Of a stretch of 64,000 bases of DNA, positions 18,589 to 27,058 are shown piece after piece. The position numbers and the translations under genes are program-made. Every line of letters begins with the position of its first letter. Position 1 is the first letter of the stretch. Under the pieces are notes generated by a model, which was given only the letters and a program-made list of their open reading frames with translations, ran no database searches and was not told the DNA's origin. The stretch comes from Variovorax sp. IB41 (GTDB lineage Bacteria; Pseudomonadota; Gammaproteobacteria; Burkholderiales; Burkholderiaceae_C), in the NCBI RefSeq assembly GCF_016405905.1, contig NZ_JAEFCB010000001.1, positions 806,001 through 870,000 on the forward strand. Direction: 5' to 3'.

Positions 18589-18960
18589 TGTTGATTGCCA
18601 CCGAAAACTGACCCTCTAAACACTGTAATTTCCGTCTGAGACCGACCCATGCAAAACCCTGAACTGCTAATTTTTAAAGCAAGGATCCTCGGAGTGATAG
18701 ACGTGGCGACATTGAGTGCCATCAGACCCTGGGCCCTGCGCGAACCGATGTCGATCCGCGAGATAGCCAGGCGCACAGGCCTGCCTCGCAACACCGTCAA
18801 GAAGTACCCGCGCGCCGGCGCTGAAGAGCCCGTTGCATCAAGCGGGCAAGCTCAAGCGAGCTCGACCTCCATGAAGAGAAGTTCGCGACCTGGCTTGCGA
18901 TCCAGGCCACCAAATCGCGCAAACAGCGGCGCGATCTGCGGCAGATTCACACACACCCGC
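18589..18960 (+). mobile_element. IS21-family remnant: left end plus decayed istA
   Basis: The stretch beginning TGTTGATTGCCACC at 18589, followed by AAAACTGACCC, matches the left-end style of IS21-type elements as I recall it. From 18709 a frame encodes PMSIREIARRTGLPRNTVKK, the IstA helix-turn-helix. After that the frame breaks: pieces of the continuing protein (FATWLAIQATKSRKQRRDL) appear in a different frame up to about 18940. The catalytic DDE region, istB and the right end are missing. This is a dead fragment. Confidence 0.72.
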
Positions 18961-19302
18961 TACTCGTCCAGTCCCCGCAACCCCTCCAGCCCCCGTACGA
19001 CTCGACGACACGACAACACGACGACCCACTGTCACTGCCCGAGGCACTTCATTGCACATTCGCAGGACGCTCGATAAGCCTTAGACCCGCCTCTAAGTGT
19101 CTAACGACTAGGTGTTTCTACTATCGTTAACAACATTGTCGACATTGTTGTTGACGTCAATTTCGACAAAGCCTAAATTCCGCTCCACAGCCTCGGTGGC
19201 GCACTGGCCCGGACCAGCCCGACCCGCGACTGCAAAGTTCGCCAGCGTGCCGGGTCTTTTCCTTGCAGGTTGGCATCCGTGCCACTGCAAGGAGACAAAC
19301 CG
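18961..19302. other. Regulatory region upstream of the ureide cluster
   Basis: No gene is visible. The stretch from about 19080 to 19180 is unusually AT-rich and carries the palindromes listed separately (19126-19155 and 19151-19160). The MFS gene has a good AAGGAG ribosome binding site at 19289-19294. Confidence 0.5.
19126..19155. promoter_or_regulatory. 30-bp near-palindrome, probable GntR/FadR-type operator
   Basis: The sequence is symmetric around TGTCGACA (19137-19144), with 26 of 30 positions matching its own reverse complement. The core TTGTCGACAT fits the loose FadR-subfamily pattern T-N-G-T-N2-A-C-N-A. A second perfect palindrome, TTGACGTCAA, follows at 19151-19160. It lies upstream of the seven-gene cluster whose last gene encodes an FCD-type GntR regulator, which is the obvious candidate to bind here. 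Confidence 0.6.
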
Positions 19303-20628
19303 ATGCAAAACACCATGACGGACGGCGCCAAGGCGACCGCCGCAGCGCCAGACGCCGCTCTTCAGCCCACCAAGGTGCGCTGGAAGATCTTCCTGATGAT
19401 GTTGTTCCTCATCTCGATCAACTACATCGACCGGGCCTCGCTCTCGGTGGCCATGCCGCTGATCGCCAAGGAATTCGACATCGGCCCGGCCTTGCAAGGC
19501 TTGCTGCTCAGTTCGTTCTTCTGGACCTATGCGCTGATGCAGATCCCGGGCGGAATGCTGGCGGACCGCTATGGCCCACGCGTGGTGATCGCCGGTGCAA
19601 CACTGGGCTGGGGCTTCTTCCAGGCCATCGCCGCCCTCTGTACGGGCTGGGTCCCCTTGTTGCTGACCCGACTGGGCCTAGGCGCGGCCGAGGCCCCGAT
19701 CTACCCGGCCGGCGGCAAACTCAACGGCATCTGGATGACCCAGACAGAACGCGGGCGCGGCGCCACCTTGCTCGACGGCGGCGCGCCCTTGGGTGCGGCG
19801 CTGGGAGCGATCCTGATCTCCGCTCTGATCGCCGTGCTCGGATCCTGGCGCCTGGCGTTCGTCATCGCTGGCGTGGGCACCGTGCTTGCCGGCTATTTCG
19901 CCTGGAGCTACATCCGCAACCATCCGCGCCAGCATCCCGGCGTGAACGAGGCCGAAGCCCGCTACATCGAGGCCAGCCATGCCGCCGACGCCGCCAAGGA
20001 ATCAGCCGACGCGAGCGGTCGCGTGCTGGACTTCTTCCGCTACCGCTCCGTGTGGGGCATGTTCTTCGGGTGGATGTGCTTCAACGCTCTGTTCTACGGC
20101 CTGCTCACGTGGATGCCGAACTACCTGTCGAAGGTTCACGGCTTCGACATCAAGCAGATGGGCGGCGCGGTGTTCATCATGTTCTTTTCGGGCTTCGTCG
20201 GCGAAATGTTCGGTGGTTGGCTGGCCGACAAGTGGATGGCGGCCGGCGCCTCGCAAAGCAAGGTGCTGCGCACGCTGTTCGGCATCTCGTCGATCATCGC
20301 CACTGTTGCAATCTTCATGGTGACGCAGATCAAGGACCCGATCGCCGTGGTCGTGCTGCTGTCGGTGACGCTGTTCTTCCTGCGGTGGTGCGGCCTGTTC
20401 TGGTGCGTGCCGTCGATCCTGGGCACACGCGCCCGGGTCGGCTTCCTCGGCGGCACCATGAACCTCGGCGGCAACGTAGCGGGTATCGGCGTGCCGATCG
20501 TGGTTGGCTTGATCGTGCAGGCGACCGGTTCCTACTTCATGGCACTGATGCTGTTCACGGCGGCCGGTGCTGGCCTGTTCATCTGCTCGACGGTGCTGAT
20601 CGACTACAGCAAGAAGCTGCCGGTCTGA
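19303..20628 (+). CDS. MFS transporter, anion:cation symporter (ACS)-like
   Basis: This 441-residue transporter has about twelve membrane segments. The ACS-type signature is visible at the N-terminus (ISINYIDRASLSVAMPLI) and after TM2 (GGMLADRYGPRVV). The family imports organic anions such as hexonates, tartrate and aromatic acids. The ATG at 19303 follows AAGGAG by 8 bases. It is the first gene of a plus-strand run that includes a hydantoinase and an arylmalonate-decarboxylase-like protein, so it probably imports the cluster's carboxylate or ureide substrate. Confidence 0.9.
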   Translation: MQNTMTDGAKATAAAPDAALQPTKVRWKIFLMMLFLISINYIDRASLSVAMPLIAKEFDIGPALQGLLLSSFFWTYALMQIPGGMLADRYGPRVVIAGATLGWGFFQAIAALCTGWVPLLLTRLGLGAAEAPIYPAGGKLNGIWMTQTERGRGATLLDGGAPLGAALGAILISALIAVLGSWRLAFVIAGVGTVLAGYFAWSYIRNHPRQHPGVNEAEARYIEASHAADAAKESADASGRVLDFFRYRSVWGMFFGWMCFNALFYGLLTWMPNYLSKVHGFDIKQMGGAVFIMFFSGFVGEMFGGWLADKWMAAGASQSKVLRTLFGISSIIATVAIFMVTQIKDPIAVVVLLSVTLFFLRWCGLFWCVPSILGTRARVGFLGGTMNLGGNVAGIGVPIVVGLIVQATGSYFMALMLFTAAGAGLFICSTVLIDYSKKLPV

Positions 20629-20655
20629 TTCATGCGCCCCCAGGAACAGACAACC

Positions 20656-21858
20656 ATGTCCACTTCCCACGTCGGTCTTGCAGCGGTCGCAATCGCCCTG
20701 CAAATCGCCTTCGCTGGCACAGCCCTGGCGCAGCCAGAGGCCGATGCGGAGCCCGGTATCGCCATCGCGGCGCCCGAAGCCGTCGGCGTCGACTCTGCCC
20801 CGCTGGTTCGCATGTCCGAATGGATCCGCAAGGACAAGCTCGACGTGCGCAGCCTTCTGGTCATCAAGGATGGCAAGCTGATTTTCGAGCGTTACGCCGC
20901 CGGCCTCGGCCGCGGGCATAACTACGAGCTGTATTCGGTCACCAAGACGATCACTGCCCTGACCTTCGGCACGCTCGCGGGACAGGCGAAGATTGCAACC
21001 ACCGATCGCGCCGCGACATGGATCACCAAGACCCATCCGCAATTCAAGGATGCACTGAGCGATAAGAAGGACATCGAGCTGGGGCATTTGATGTCGATGT
21101 CCAGTGGATTGCTCTACAAACAGGTCGAAGGTTCCGACCCGCTGTACTTCCAGGCGCCCGATCGGTTGAAGGTGGCGCTCTCCACGGTGCCGCGCATTCC
21201 GCCGGCCACGCGCTTCGAATACACCGACGCCAACCCGGTGCTGGTCGGCGCGGCCATCGCGGCCGCTGCCGGCCAGCGCGAAGACCGCTACGCCGAGGAG
21301 CACCTGTTCAAGCCGCTGGGCATGCGCAACTACCGCTGGACCGGCGCGGACCAGACCGGCACCGTCTCGGGCGGCTGGGGGCTGCGCCTGCGCGCGATCG
21401 ACATGGCCAAACTCGGCATGCTGATGCTCGACGAGGGGCGCTGGCAGGGGCGGCAGGTCGTCCCGGCGTCGTGGATCCGGCAGATGACCGCGCCGCAGCC
21501 CGGCGCCACGGCACAGGACTACGGCTACTACTGCTGGATCAACCACATCGTCGAATCCGAGCCCGAGTTCGGCGCCATGGGCTTCAAGGGCCAGTTCATC
21601 ACCGTCCTGCCCAAGGAGCATGCGGTGGTTGTAATGACCGCAATCCTCCCCACCGACGGCGGCCTTCGCACCGGCACATACCTGAACATTTACCGGCGCA
21701 TGGTCAACGACTTCATCCTTCCGGCCATGCAGACCCTTCCGCCGGCCCAGCCCGGCGAGGGCGCCCGGCAGGCGCTCAAGCGCGAGCTCGATCTCAGCGC
21801 CCGGGTCGCCGGTTTGCCGGGTACCGATCTGGCCTTCAACGATGCCCCCGAAAAGTAA
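20656..21858 (+). CDS. Secreted beta-lactamase-fold serine hydrolase (class C type), copy 1
   Basis: A signal peptide (cleaved near TALAQ, residue 26) is followed by a beta-lactamase/transpeptidase-like domain in this 400-residue protein. The nucleophile motif is S94-V-T-K97, and a Tyr motif (YTDANPVL) follows. The usual third motif KTG is replaced by an H/M-G-F-K-G region (GAMGFKGQF). Such enzymes are esterases, amidases or D-peptidases. The ATG at 20656 is preferred over the ATG at 20632 because it leaves a clean signal peptide. The next gene is a close paralogue, so this is a tandem duplication. It may hydrolyse an amide or ester of the cluster's substrate in the periplasm; the reaction is not known. 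Confidence 0.85.
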   Translation: MSTSHVGLAAVAIALQIAFAGTALAQPEADAEPGIAIAAPEAVGVDSAPLVRMSEWIRKDKLDVRSLLVIKDGKLIFERYAAGLGRGHNYELYSVTKTITALTFGTLAGQAKIATTDRAATWITKTHPQFKDALSDKKDIELGHLMSMSSGLLYKQVEGSDPLYFQAPDRLKVALSTVPRIPPATRFEYTDANPVLVGAAIAAAAGQREDRYAEEHLFKPLGMRNYRWTGADQTGTVSGGWGLRLRAIDMAKLGMLMLDEGRWQGRQVVPASWIRQMTAPQPGATAQDYGYYCWINHIVESEPEFGAMGFKGQFITVLPKEHAVVVMTAILPTDGGLRTGTYLNIYRRMVNDFILPAMQTLPPAQPGEGARQALKRELDLSARVAGLPGTDLAFNDAPEK

Positions 21859-21925
21859 ACGTCGCAACGCGCTTCGCCAACACGCGGCATGCGCGCCCCC
21901 ACCTCTCAACGAAGGTTGACTCGCC

Positions 21926-23116
21926 ATGAACATTGCAAAGCCTCCGGGCTATCGCGTTGCCCTGTTGGCCACGCTCGCCGCACTCGCCGTCCCGCTCGCC
22001 TGCGCCGCTGCAAGCAGTTCGGATCTGCCCTCCTCCACGCCCGAAGCCGTGGGTGTCGATTCCCAGCCGCTGGTGCGGCTGTCGGAGTGGATTCGCAAGG
22101 AAGACCTCGACGTGCGCAGTTTCCTCGTGGTCAAGGACGGCAAGGTGGTCTTCGAGCGCTACAGCCAGGGGCTCACGCGCGACCACAACTACGAGCTGTA
22201 CTCGATCACCAAGAACGTCACTGCGCTGGCCGCCGGCGTGCTGATCGACGAAGGCCGCACACGCCTGGACGAGAAGATCGCCCCCATCCTGGCCAAGGCA
22301 CGCCCCGACCTGCATGACGCACTTGCGGACAAGCAGGCGATCGAGCTGCGGCACGTGATGTCGATGTCGACCGGCCTGTTCTACGACTTCAAGCCGACTG
22401 ACGACCCGATCTACTACAGCGCGCCCGACCGCTTGAAGCTCGCGGCCGGAACCACGCCCCGGCGCCCGCCCGGCGAGGCCTTCGACTACACAGACGTCAA
22501 CCCCATTCTCGCGAGCGCAACGCTCGGTGCCGATGCCGGCATGCCCCTGCAGGAATTCGCCGAACAGAAGATCTTCAAGCCGATGGGCATGACGCACTAC
22601 GCCTGGGAGCGCGCCGACGCTAAGGGGCTCGTGTCCTCCGGCTGGGGTTTGCGGCTGCGCGCCGTCGATATGGCCAAGCTCGGCATGCTGGTGCTCTCCG
22701 GTGGCCGCTGGAACGACCGGCAGATCACGTCGCAGGCCTGGGTGCGGACCATGACCGCACCGTCGTCCGCACCCTGGTACGGACAGTACTGGTGGATCAA
22801 CGACATCGTCGCCACCGAACCCGAGGTACACGCGATGGGCTTCAAGGGCCAGTTCATCGTCGCGCTGCCACAGCGCAACGCGGTGGTCGTCATGACCAGC
22901 ATGCTGCCCATCGAGGGCGGCCTGCGCGAGTCGAAGAACGTGCTTGCAATCCGACGCATGGTCAACGAATTCGTGCTGCCAGCCCTGGACAACGCCTCGC
23001 ATGCGAACCCGACGCCCGCGCGCCGCAAGGCCTTGGCGCGCGAACTCGACCTGGCCGCGCACCACCAGGGCAAGCCCGACGCACCGGCCGACCCCACGGA
23101 CACCCCCCGACTTTGA
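21926..23116 (+). CDS. Secreted beta-lactamase-fold serine hydrolase, copy 2
   Basis: The 396-residue paralogue of the preceding gene shares long near-identical stretches (PEAVGVDS, GWGLRLRA-[IV]-DMAKLGML, MGFKGQF). It has a signal peptide (cleavage near LACAA), nucleophile motif S93-I-T-K96, Tyr motif YTDVNPIL and HAMGFKGQF near the C-terminus. The 67-bp gap to copy 1 and the same orientation point to tandem duplication followed by divergence, possibly with split substrate ranges. Confidence 0.85.
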   Translation: MNIAKPPGYRVALLATLAALAVPLACAAASSSDLPSSTPEAVGVDSQPLVRLSEWIRKEDLDVRSFLVVKDGKVVFERYSQGLTRDHNYELYSITKNVTALAAGVLIDEGRTRLDEKIAPILAKARPDLHDALADKQAIELRHVMSMSTGLFYDFKPTDDPIYYSAPDRLKLAAGTTPRRPPGEAFDYTDVNPILASATLGADAGMPLQEFAEQKIFKPMGMTHYAWERADAKGLVSSGWGLRLRAVDMAKLGMLVLSGGRWNDRQITSQAWVRTMTAPSSAPWYGQYWWINDIVATEPEVHAMGFKGQFIVALPQRNAVVVMTSMLPIEGGLRESKNVLAIRRMVNEFVLPALDNASHANPTPARRKALARELDLAAHHQGKPDAPADPTDTPRL

Positions 23117-23130
23117 CGATCCTCACGACC

Positions 23131-23859
23131 ATGCCCTCCCGAAAACTCATCGGCGTGCTCACGCCTTCCTCGAATACCGCGCTCGAGCCGCTGACCAGCG
23201 CGATGGTCGCGGGCGTACCCGGCGTGTCGGCGCATTTCTCACGCTTCACTGTCACCGAGATCTCGATGCGCGACGCCTCGCTGAACCAGTTCGACGACAG
23301 CAAGATCCTCGAGGCTGCACGGCTGTTGGCCGACGCGCGCGTCGACACGATCTGCTGGAGCGGCACCTCGGCCAGTTGGCTCGGCTTCGAGAAAGACCAG
23401 GCACTGTGCGCGCGCATCACCGAGGCAACCGGCATCCCTGCAACGACCTCGGTGCTGGCGCTCAACGAACTGCTGGCCGCGCAAGGCGCGCGCACGCTGG
23501 GCCTGGTATCGCCGTATGTCGAGGACGTGCAGCGGCGCATCATCGCCAACTATGCGGGCATCGGCATCGATTGCGTGGCCGAGCGGCACCTCGACCTGAC
23601 CGTCAACTTTGCATTCAGCGAGGTCGAGCCTCACACGTTGCGCCGCATGCTGCGCGAGGTTGCTCAGCAGCGCCCCGATGCCATCTCCATCATGTGCACG
23701 AACCTGAGCGGCGCGCAGCTGGTCCAGGAGATGGAGCGCGAGCTCGGCATTCCGATCTACGACTCGGTGGCCACCGTGGTATGGCGTGCGCTGAAGACGG
23801 TCGGTGTCGATCCGAGTGCCGTGAAGGGCTGGGGTCGCCTGTTCGACGCGAAGGCCTGA
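23131..23859 (+). CDS. Arylmalonate-decarboxylase-like Asp/Glu racemase superfamily protein
   Basis: The 242-residue protein belongs to the aspartate/glutamate racemase superfamily. In racemases and maleate isomerases two Cys flank the active site. Here the first position is Gly (G78-T79-S80 in CWSGTSASW) and only the second Cys is present (C189 in SIMCTNLSG). This Gly/Cys arrangement, the GTS dioxyanion-hole motif, the Tyr in PYVEDV and the ending GWGRLFDAK closely recall Bordetella arylmalonate decarboxylase (Gly74/Cys188, ending GYGRLFDES). A decarboxylase or isomerase acting on a disubstituted malonate-like acid is therefore more likely than a racemase. The ATG at 23131 lies 14 bases after the upstream stop. 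Other family members (maleate isomerase, EutA-like) remain possible. Confidence 0.75.
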   Translation: MPSRKLIGVLTPSSNTALEPLTSAMVAGVPGVSAHFSRFTVTEISMRDASLNQFDDSKILEAARLLADARVDTICWSGTSASWLGFEKDQALCARITEATGIPATTSVLALNELLAAQGARTLGLVSPYVEDVQRRIIANYAGIGIDCVAERHLDLTVNFAFSEVEPHTLRRMLREVAQQRPDAISIMCTNLSGAQLVQEMERELGIPIYDSVATVVWRALKTVGVDPSAVKGWGRLFDAKA

Positions 23860-23921
23860 GCCGTTGCTCCAAATCCATCGACCACCCAAGACAGACCCAC
23901 AAAGCAAAGCAAGCAAAGACC

Positions 23922-25349
23922 ATGACTTTTCGTGACCTCGATCTCGTAGTGCGCAACGCCCGCGTTGCCACCGCCAGCGACACCTTCGATTCGGACATCG
24001 GCATCCGCGACGGCCGCATCGTGCAGCTTGGCCTCGGCCTGCCGCCCGGGCGCCAAGAGATCGACGCGGCCGGGCGCTACGTGACGCCCGGCGGCGTGGA
24101 TGCCCATTGCCACCTCGACCAGCCGATGGAGCCGCCCGTGCGCATGGCCGACGACTTCGACACCGGCACCCGCGCTGCGGCCTGCGGCGGCACGACCACG
24201 GTGATCCCCTTCGCTGCGCAGCACAAGGGCCAGTCGCTGCGCGCTGCGGTTCTGGATTACCACCAGCGCGCCGAAGGCCGCGCGCACGTGGACCATGCCT
24301 TCCATCTGATCGTCAGCGACCCGACCGAGGAGGTGCTCAAGCACGAGCTGCCGCAACTGATCGCCGAGGGCTACACCTCCTTCAAGATCTACATGACCTA
24401 CGACGATCTGAAGCTGGACGATGGCCAGATCCTCGACGTGCTGTCGGTGGCCAGGGAGCAAGGGGCGATGGCAATGATCCACGCAGAGAATGCGGACTGC
24501 ATCGAGTGGCTTACCAAGCGGCTCGAGGCCAGTGGTCGCACCGCGCCGCGCTTTCATGCGCATGCGCGGCCGATGCTGGTCGAGCGCGAGGCGACCCATC
24601 GCGCGATCGCGCTGTCGGAGCTGGTCGACGTACCCATCATGATCGTGCATGTGTCCGGGCGCGAAGCCGTCGAGCAGATTCGATGGGCGCGTGCGCACGG
24701 CCTGAGCGTATTTGCCGAAACCTGCCCGCAGTACCTGTTCCTGACCGCCGAAGACCTGGGCATCGACGACAGCTACCAGGGCGCGCGCTGCGTCTGCAGC
24801 CCTCCGCCGCGCAACCGCGAGAACCAGCAGGTGATCTGGAACGGGCTGTCCGACGGCCTGTTCACGATCTTCTCCTCGGACCATGCGCCGTTTCGCTATG
24901 ACGCACCCGAGGGCAAGAAGCCCGGCGGCGAAGAGGTGGCGTTTCGCCACATCCCGAACGGCATTCCCGGCATCGAAACGCGGTTGCCGCTGCTGTTCTC
25001 GCACGGGGTGCTCGATGGGCGCATCACCATCAACAAGTTCGTCGAGCTGACGTCCACGAACCCTGCCAAGGCCTATGGGCTGCACCCGCGCAAGGGCACG
25101 ATCGCCGTGGGTGCCGATGCCGACCTCGTGGTCTGGGGCACCACACCGCGCCCGATCCGCAACGTCGACCTGCACCACGATGTGGACTACACACCCTACG
25201 AAGGCATCGAGGTCAAGGCTTGGCCGGCGCTCACGTTGGCACGCGGCGAGGTTGTCTGGGACGGCGAACGCTTCCATCCGCGCGCCGGACGCGGAGAATT
25301 CCTGCGCCGGGGCGAGCCCACCTTGCTGCCGAGCCGCCGGCCGGCCTGA
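23922..25349 (+). CDS. Dihydropyrimidinase / D-hydantoinase family cyclic amidohydrolase
   Basis: This 475-residue cytoplasmic metalloenzyme should open a cyclic ureide ring such as a hydantoin, dihydropyrimidine or barbiturate-like substrate. Metal-binding elements are visible: DAHCHLDQP near residue 60, the carboxylated-Lys region TSFKIYMTYDD, His in HAEN and HVSG, and the Asp of SSDHAPFRYD. Length is normal for the family. It is flanked by the arylmalonate-decarboxylase-like gene and a hydantoin-racemase homologue. No N-carbamoylase gene is present, so the downstream step may be done by another enzyme of the cluster or from elsewhere. Confidence 0.92.
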   Translation: MTFRDLDLVVRNARVATASDTFDSDIGIRDGRIVQLGLGLPPGRQEIDAAGRYVTPGGVDAHCHLDQPMEPPVRMADDFDTGTRAAACGGTTTVIPFAAQHKGQSLRAAVLDYHQRAEGRAHVDHAFHLIVSDPTEEVLKHELPQLIAEGYTSFKIYMTYDDLKLDDGQILDVLSVAREQGAMAMIHAENADCIEWLTKRLEASGRTAPRFHAHARPMLVEREATHRAIALSELVDVPIMIVHVSGREAVEQIRWARAHGLSVFAETCPQYLFLTAEDLGIDDSYQGARCVCSPPPRNRENQQVIWNGLSDGLFTIFSSDHAPFRYDAPEGKKPGGEEVAFRHIPNGIPGIETRLPLLFSHGVLDGRITINKFVELTSTNPAKAYGLHPRKGTIAVGADADLVVWGTTPRPIRNVDLHHDVDYTPYEGIEVKAWPALTLARGEVVWDGERFHPRAGRGEFLRRGEPTLLPSRRPA

Positions 25350-25372
25350 GCCATTCGTCTGGAGACATTGCC

Positions 25373-26134
25373 ATGAACCTGCTGCTGATCAACCCCAACA
25401 CCTCGCAAAGCGTCTCCGACCTGATCGCGGCGGAAGCCCGGCGCGCGGCCGCGAGCGACACGCACATCGAGGTGCTGACCGCACCATTCGGCGTGGCCTA
25501 CATCGAGACCCGCTTCGAATCGCTGATCGGCGCCTATGCCGCCGCCACGCTCGCGGCCGAGCACCACGCGCGGCACGACGCCATCGTGGTCGCGGCCTTC
25601 GGCGACCCCGGCATCGACGGCCTGCGCGAGGTGCTCGACATTCCCGTGGTCGGCCTGACCGAGGCCGCGCTGATGAGCGCATGCCTGCTGGGCAAGCGCT
25701 TCTCGATCGTCGCGATCTCGCGCCGCATCACGGCCTGGTATCGCGAGTGCGTGCAGGCCAACGGCCTGATCGATCGGCTCGCGAGCATCCGCAGCCTCGA
25801 CGGACCGCTCAAGGACATCGGGCACGTGCAGGACGACCACGGTCAGCGCCTGGAGGCCTTGTGTCAGTCGGCGATCGACGACGACGGCGCGGACGTGATC
25901 ATCATTGCCGGTGCGCCGCTGGCAGGCTTGGCGCGCTCAATCAAGGACCGCATTCCGGTGCCGGTGGTCGATGGCGTGTCGAGTGCGGTGTGCCATGCCC
26001 AGACGCTCGTGTCCCTGGCGCCCGCGCCGACACGCCTTGGCAGCTTTGCGCCGCCGCCGAACAAGCCGAACCAGGGACTTCCCGAGGCGTTGGCGCGGCT
26101 GTTGGCACGCGATGCCGGCCGCGCTCCGAGGTGA
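25373..26134 (+). CDS. Hydantoin racemase-family protein lacking both catalytic cysteines
   Basis: The 253-residue protein aligns by eye with hydantoin/allantoin racemases: N-terminal LLINPNTSQSVSDLI, central RFSIVAISRR, C-terminal PVVDGVSSAVC. The two catalytic Cys of the family are replaced. The first site, normally ACFGDPG, reads AAFGDPG (Ala75). The second, normally GCGGM or GCAGM, reads AGAPLAG (around Gly180). Racemisation by the usual two-base Cys mechanism is therefore unlikely. It may be a lyase, hydrolase or isomerase of the same fold. Spacing (23 bp after the hydantoinase) supports a shared operon and pathway. Confidence 0.82.
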   Translation: MNLLLINPNTSQSVSDLIAAEARRAAASDTHIEVLTAPFGVAYIETRFESLIGAYAAATLAAEHHARHDAIVVAAFGDPGIDGLREVLDIPVVGLTEAALMSACLLGKRFSIVAISRRITAWYRECVQANGLIDRLASIRSLDGPLKDIGHVQDDHGQRLEALCQSAIDDDGADVIIIAGAPLAGLARSIKDRIPVPVVDGVSSAVCHAQTLVSLAPAPTRLGSFAPPPNKPNQGLPEALARLLARDAGRAPR

Positions 26135-26192
26135 GGTGATGGGCTCCGTGGCGCTCTGCAGTCCAGAGGAGCCATCGATAGAATCGGCGCCG

Positions 26193-26918
26193 ATGTCCAC
26201 CAAAGCCTCAGCCCGTAAGACCAGTGCGACCGCTACCACTGGTGCCACCAGCGCGCGCGAACACACCGTTGACGAGATCGTCGAGAAGATCTCGGCTGCC
26301 ATCCTCGAGCACCGGCTCGCCCCGGGCACGAAGCTGGGAGAAGACCGGCTGGCCACGATCTTCGTGACCAGCCGCGCCAAGGTGCGCGAAGTGCTTGCCC
26401 GGCTGGCGCACGAGCAGATCGTCGAGCTGGTTCCGCAGCGCGGCGCCTTCGTCGCCAAGCCGACCATCGAACAGGCACAAGACGTGTTCGAGGCCCGCCG
26501 CCTGATCGAACCCGGCGTGCTGCGCCGACTCATCCGCACGCTCGATGACGTGAAGAAGCAGCGCCTGCATCGCCACATCGAGCTCGAGGCCGACGCGCGG
26601 CGCCGCGACGACAAGCGCGCCATCGTCCGGCTGTCGGGCGAGTTCCACGTGCTGCTGGCCGAGCTGGCCGGCAACTCGGCGCTGGCACGCTCGATGCGCG
26701 AACTGTCGGTGCTGACCTGCCTGATCATCTCGCTGTACGACGCGCCCACGGCCACCAGTTGCCGCGCCGACGAGCATGAGGAAATCGTCGCCGCCGTGAA
26801 CCGCGGCGACGCCCAACGGGCCGAGAAGCTGATGTTGCATCACCTCGATCACATCGAGCAAAGCCTCAAGCTGGACGACAGCGCGGAAGAGGTCGATCTC
26901 GAAAGCGTCTTCAGCTGA
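26193..26918 (+). CDS. GntR-family regulator with FCD domain
   Basis: The 241-residue regulator has a Ser/Thr/Ala-rich leader, a winged helix (VDEIVEKISAAILEHRLAPG, then SRAKVREVLARLAHEQIVEL, GAFVAKP) and an all-helical FCD ligand domain. His residues usual for a bound metal are present (SGEFHVLLAEL, DEHEEIV, HHLDHIE). An in-frame ATG at 26139 is an alternative start, but the GAGGTG there is too close. It closes the ureide cluster and probably controls it through the palindrome at 19126-19155. Confidence 0.88.
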   Translation: MSTKASARKTSATATTGATSAREHTVDEIVEKISAAILEHRLAPGTKLGEDRLATIFVTSRAKVREVLARLAHEQIVELVPQRGAFVAKPTIEQAQDVFEARRLIEPGVLRRLIRTLDDVKKQRLHRHIELEADARRRDDKRAIVRLSGEFHVLLAELAGNSALARSMRELSVLTCLIISLYDAPTATSCRADEHEEIVAAVNRGDAQRAEKLMLHHLDHIEQSLKLDDSAEEVDLESVFS

Positions 26919-27058
26919 ACGCCGTTGTGCGATCGAGTCGGAAGTCTTTGGCATTTTGAATGCACCTCGATAGGTACCTGCGTCGTTCAGATAGGCAAGC
27001 GGGATGCCTCACACCATGTCTGAGGTGGGCTGACTCGACCACGTTGAGGATGTAATCT

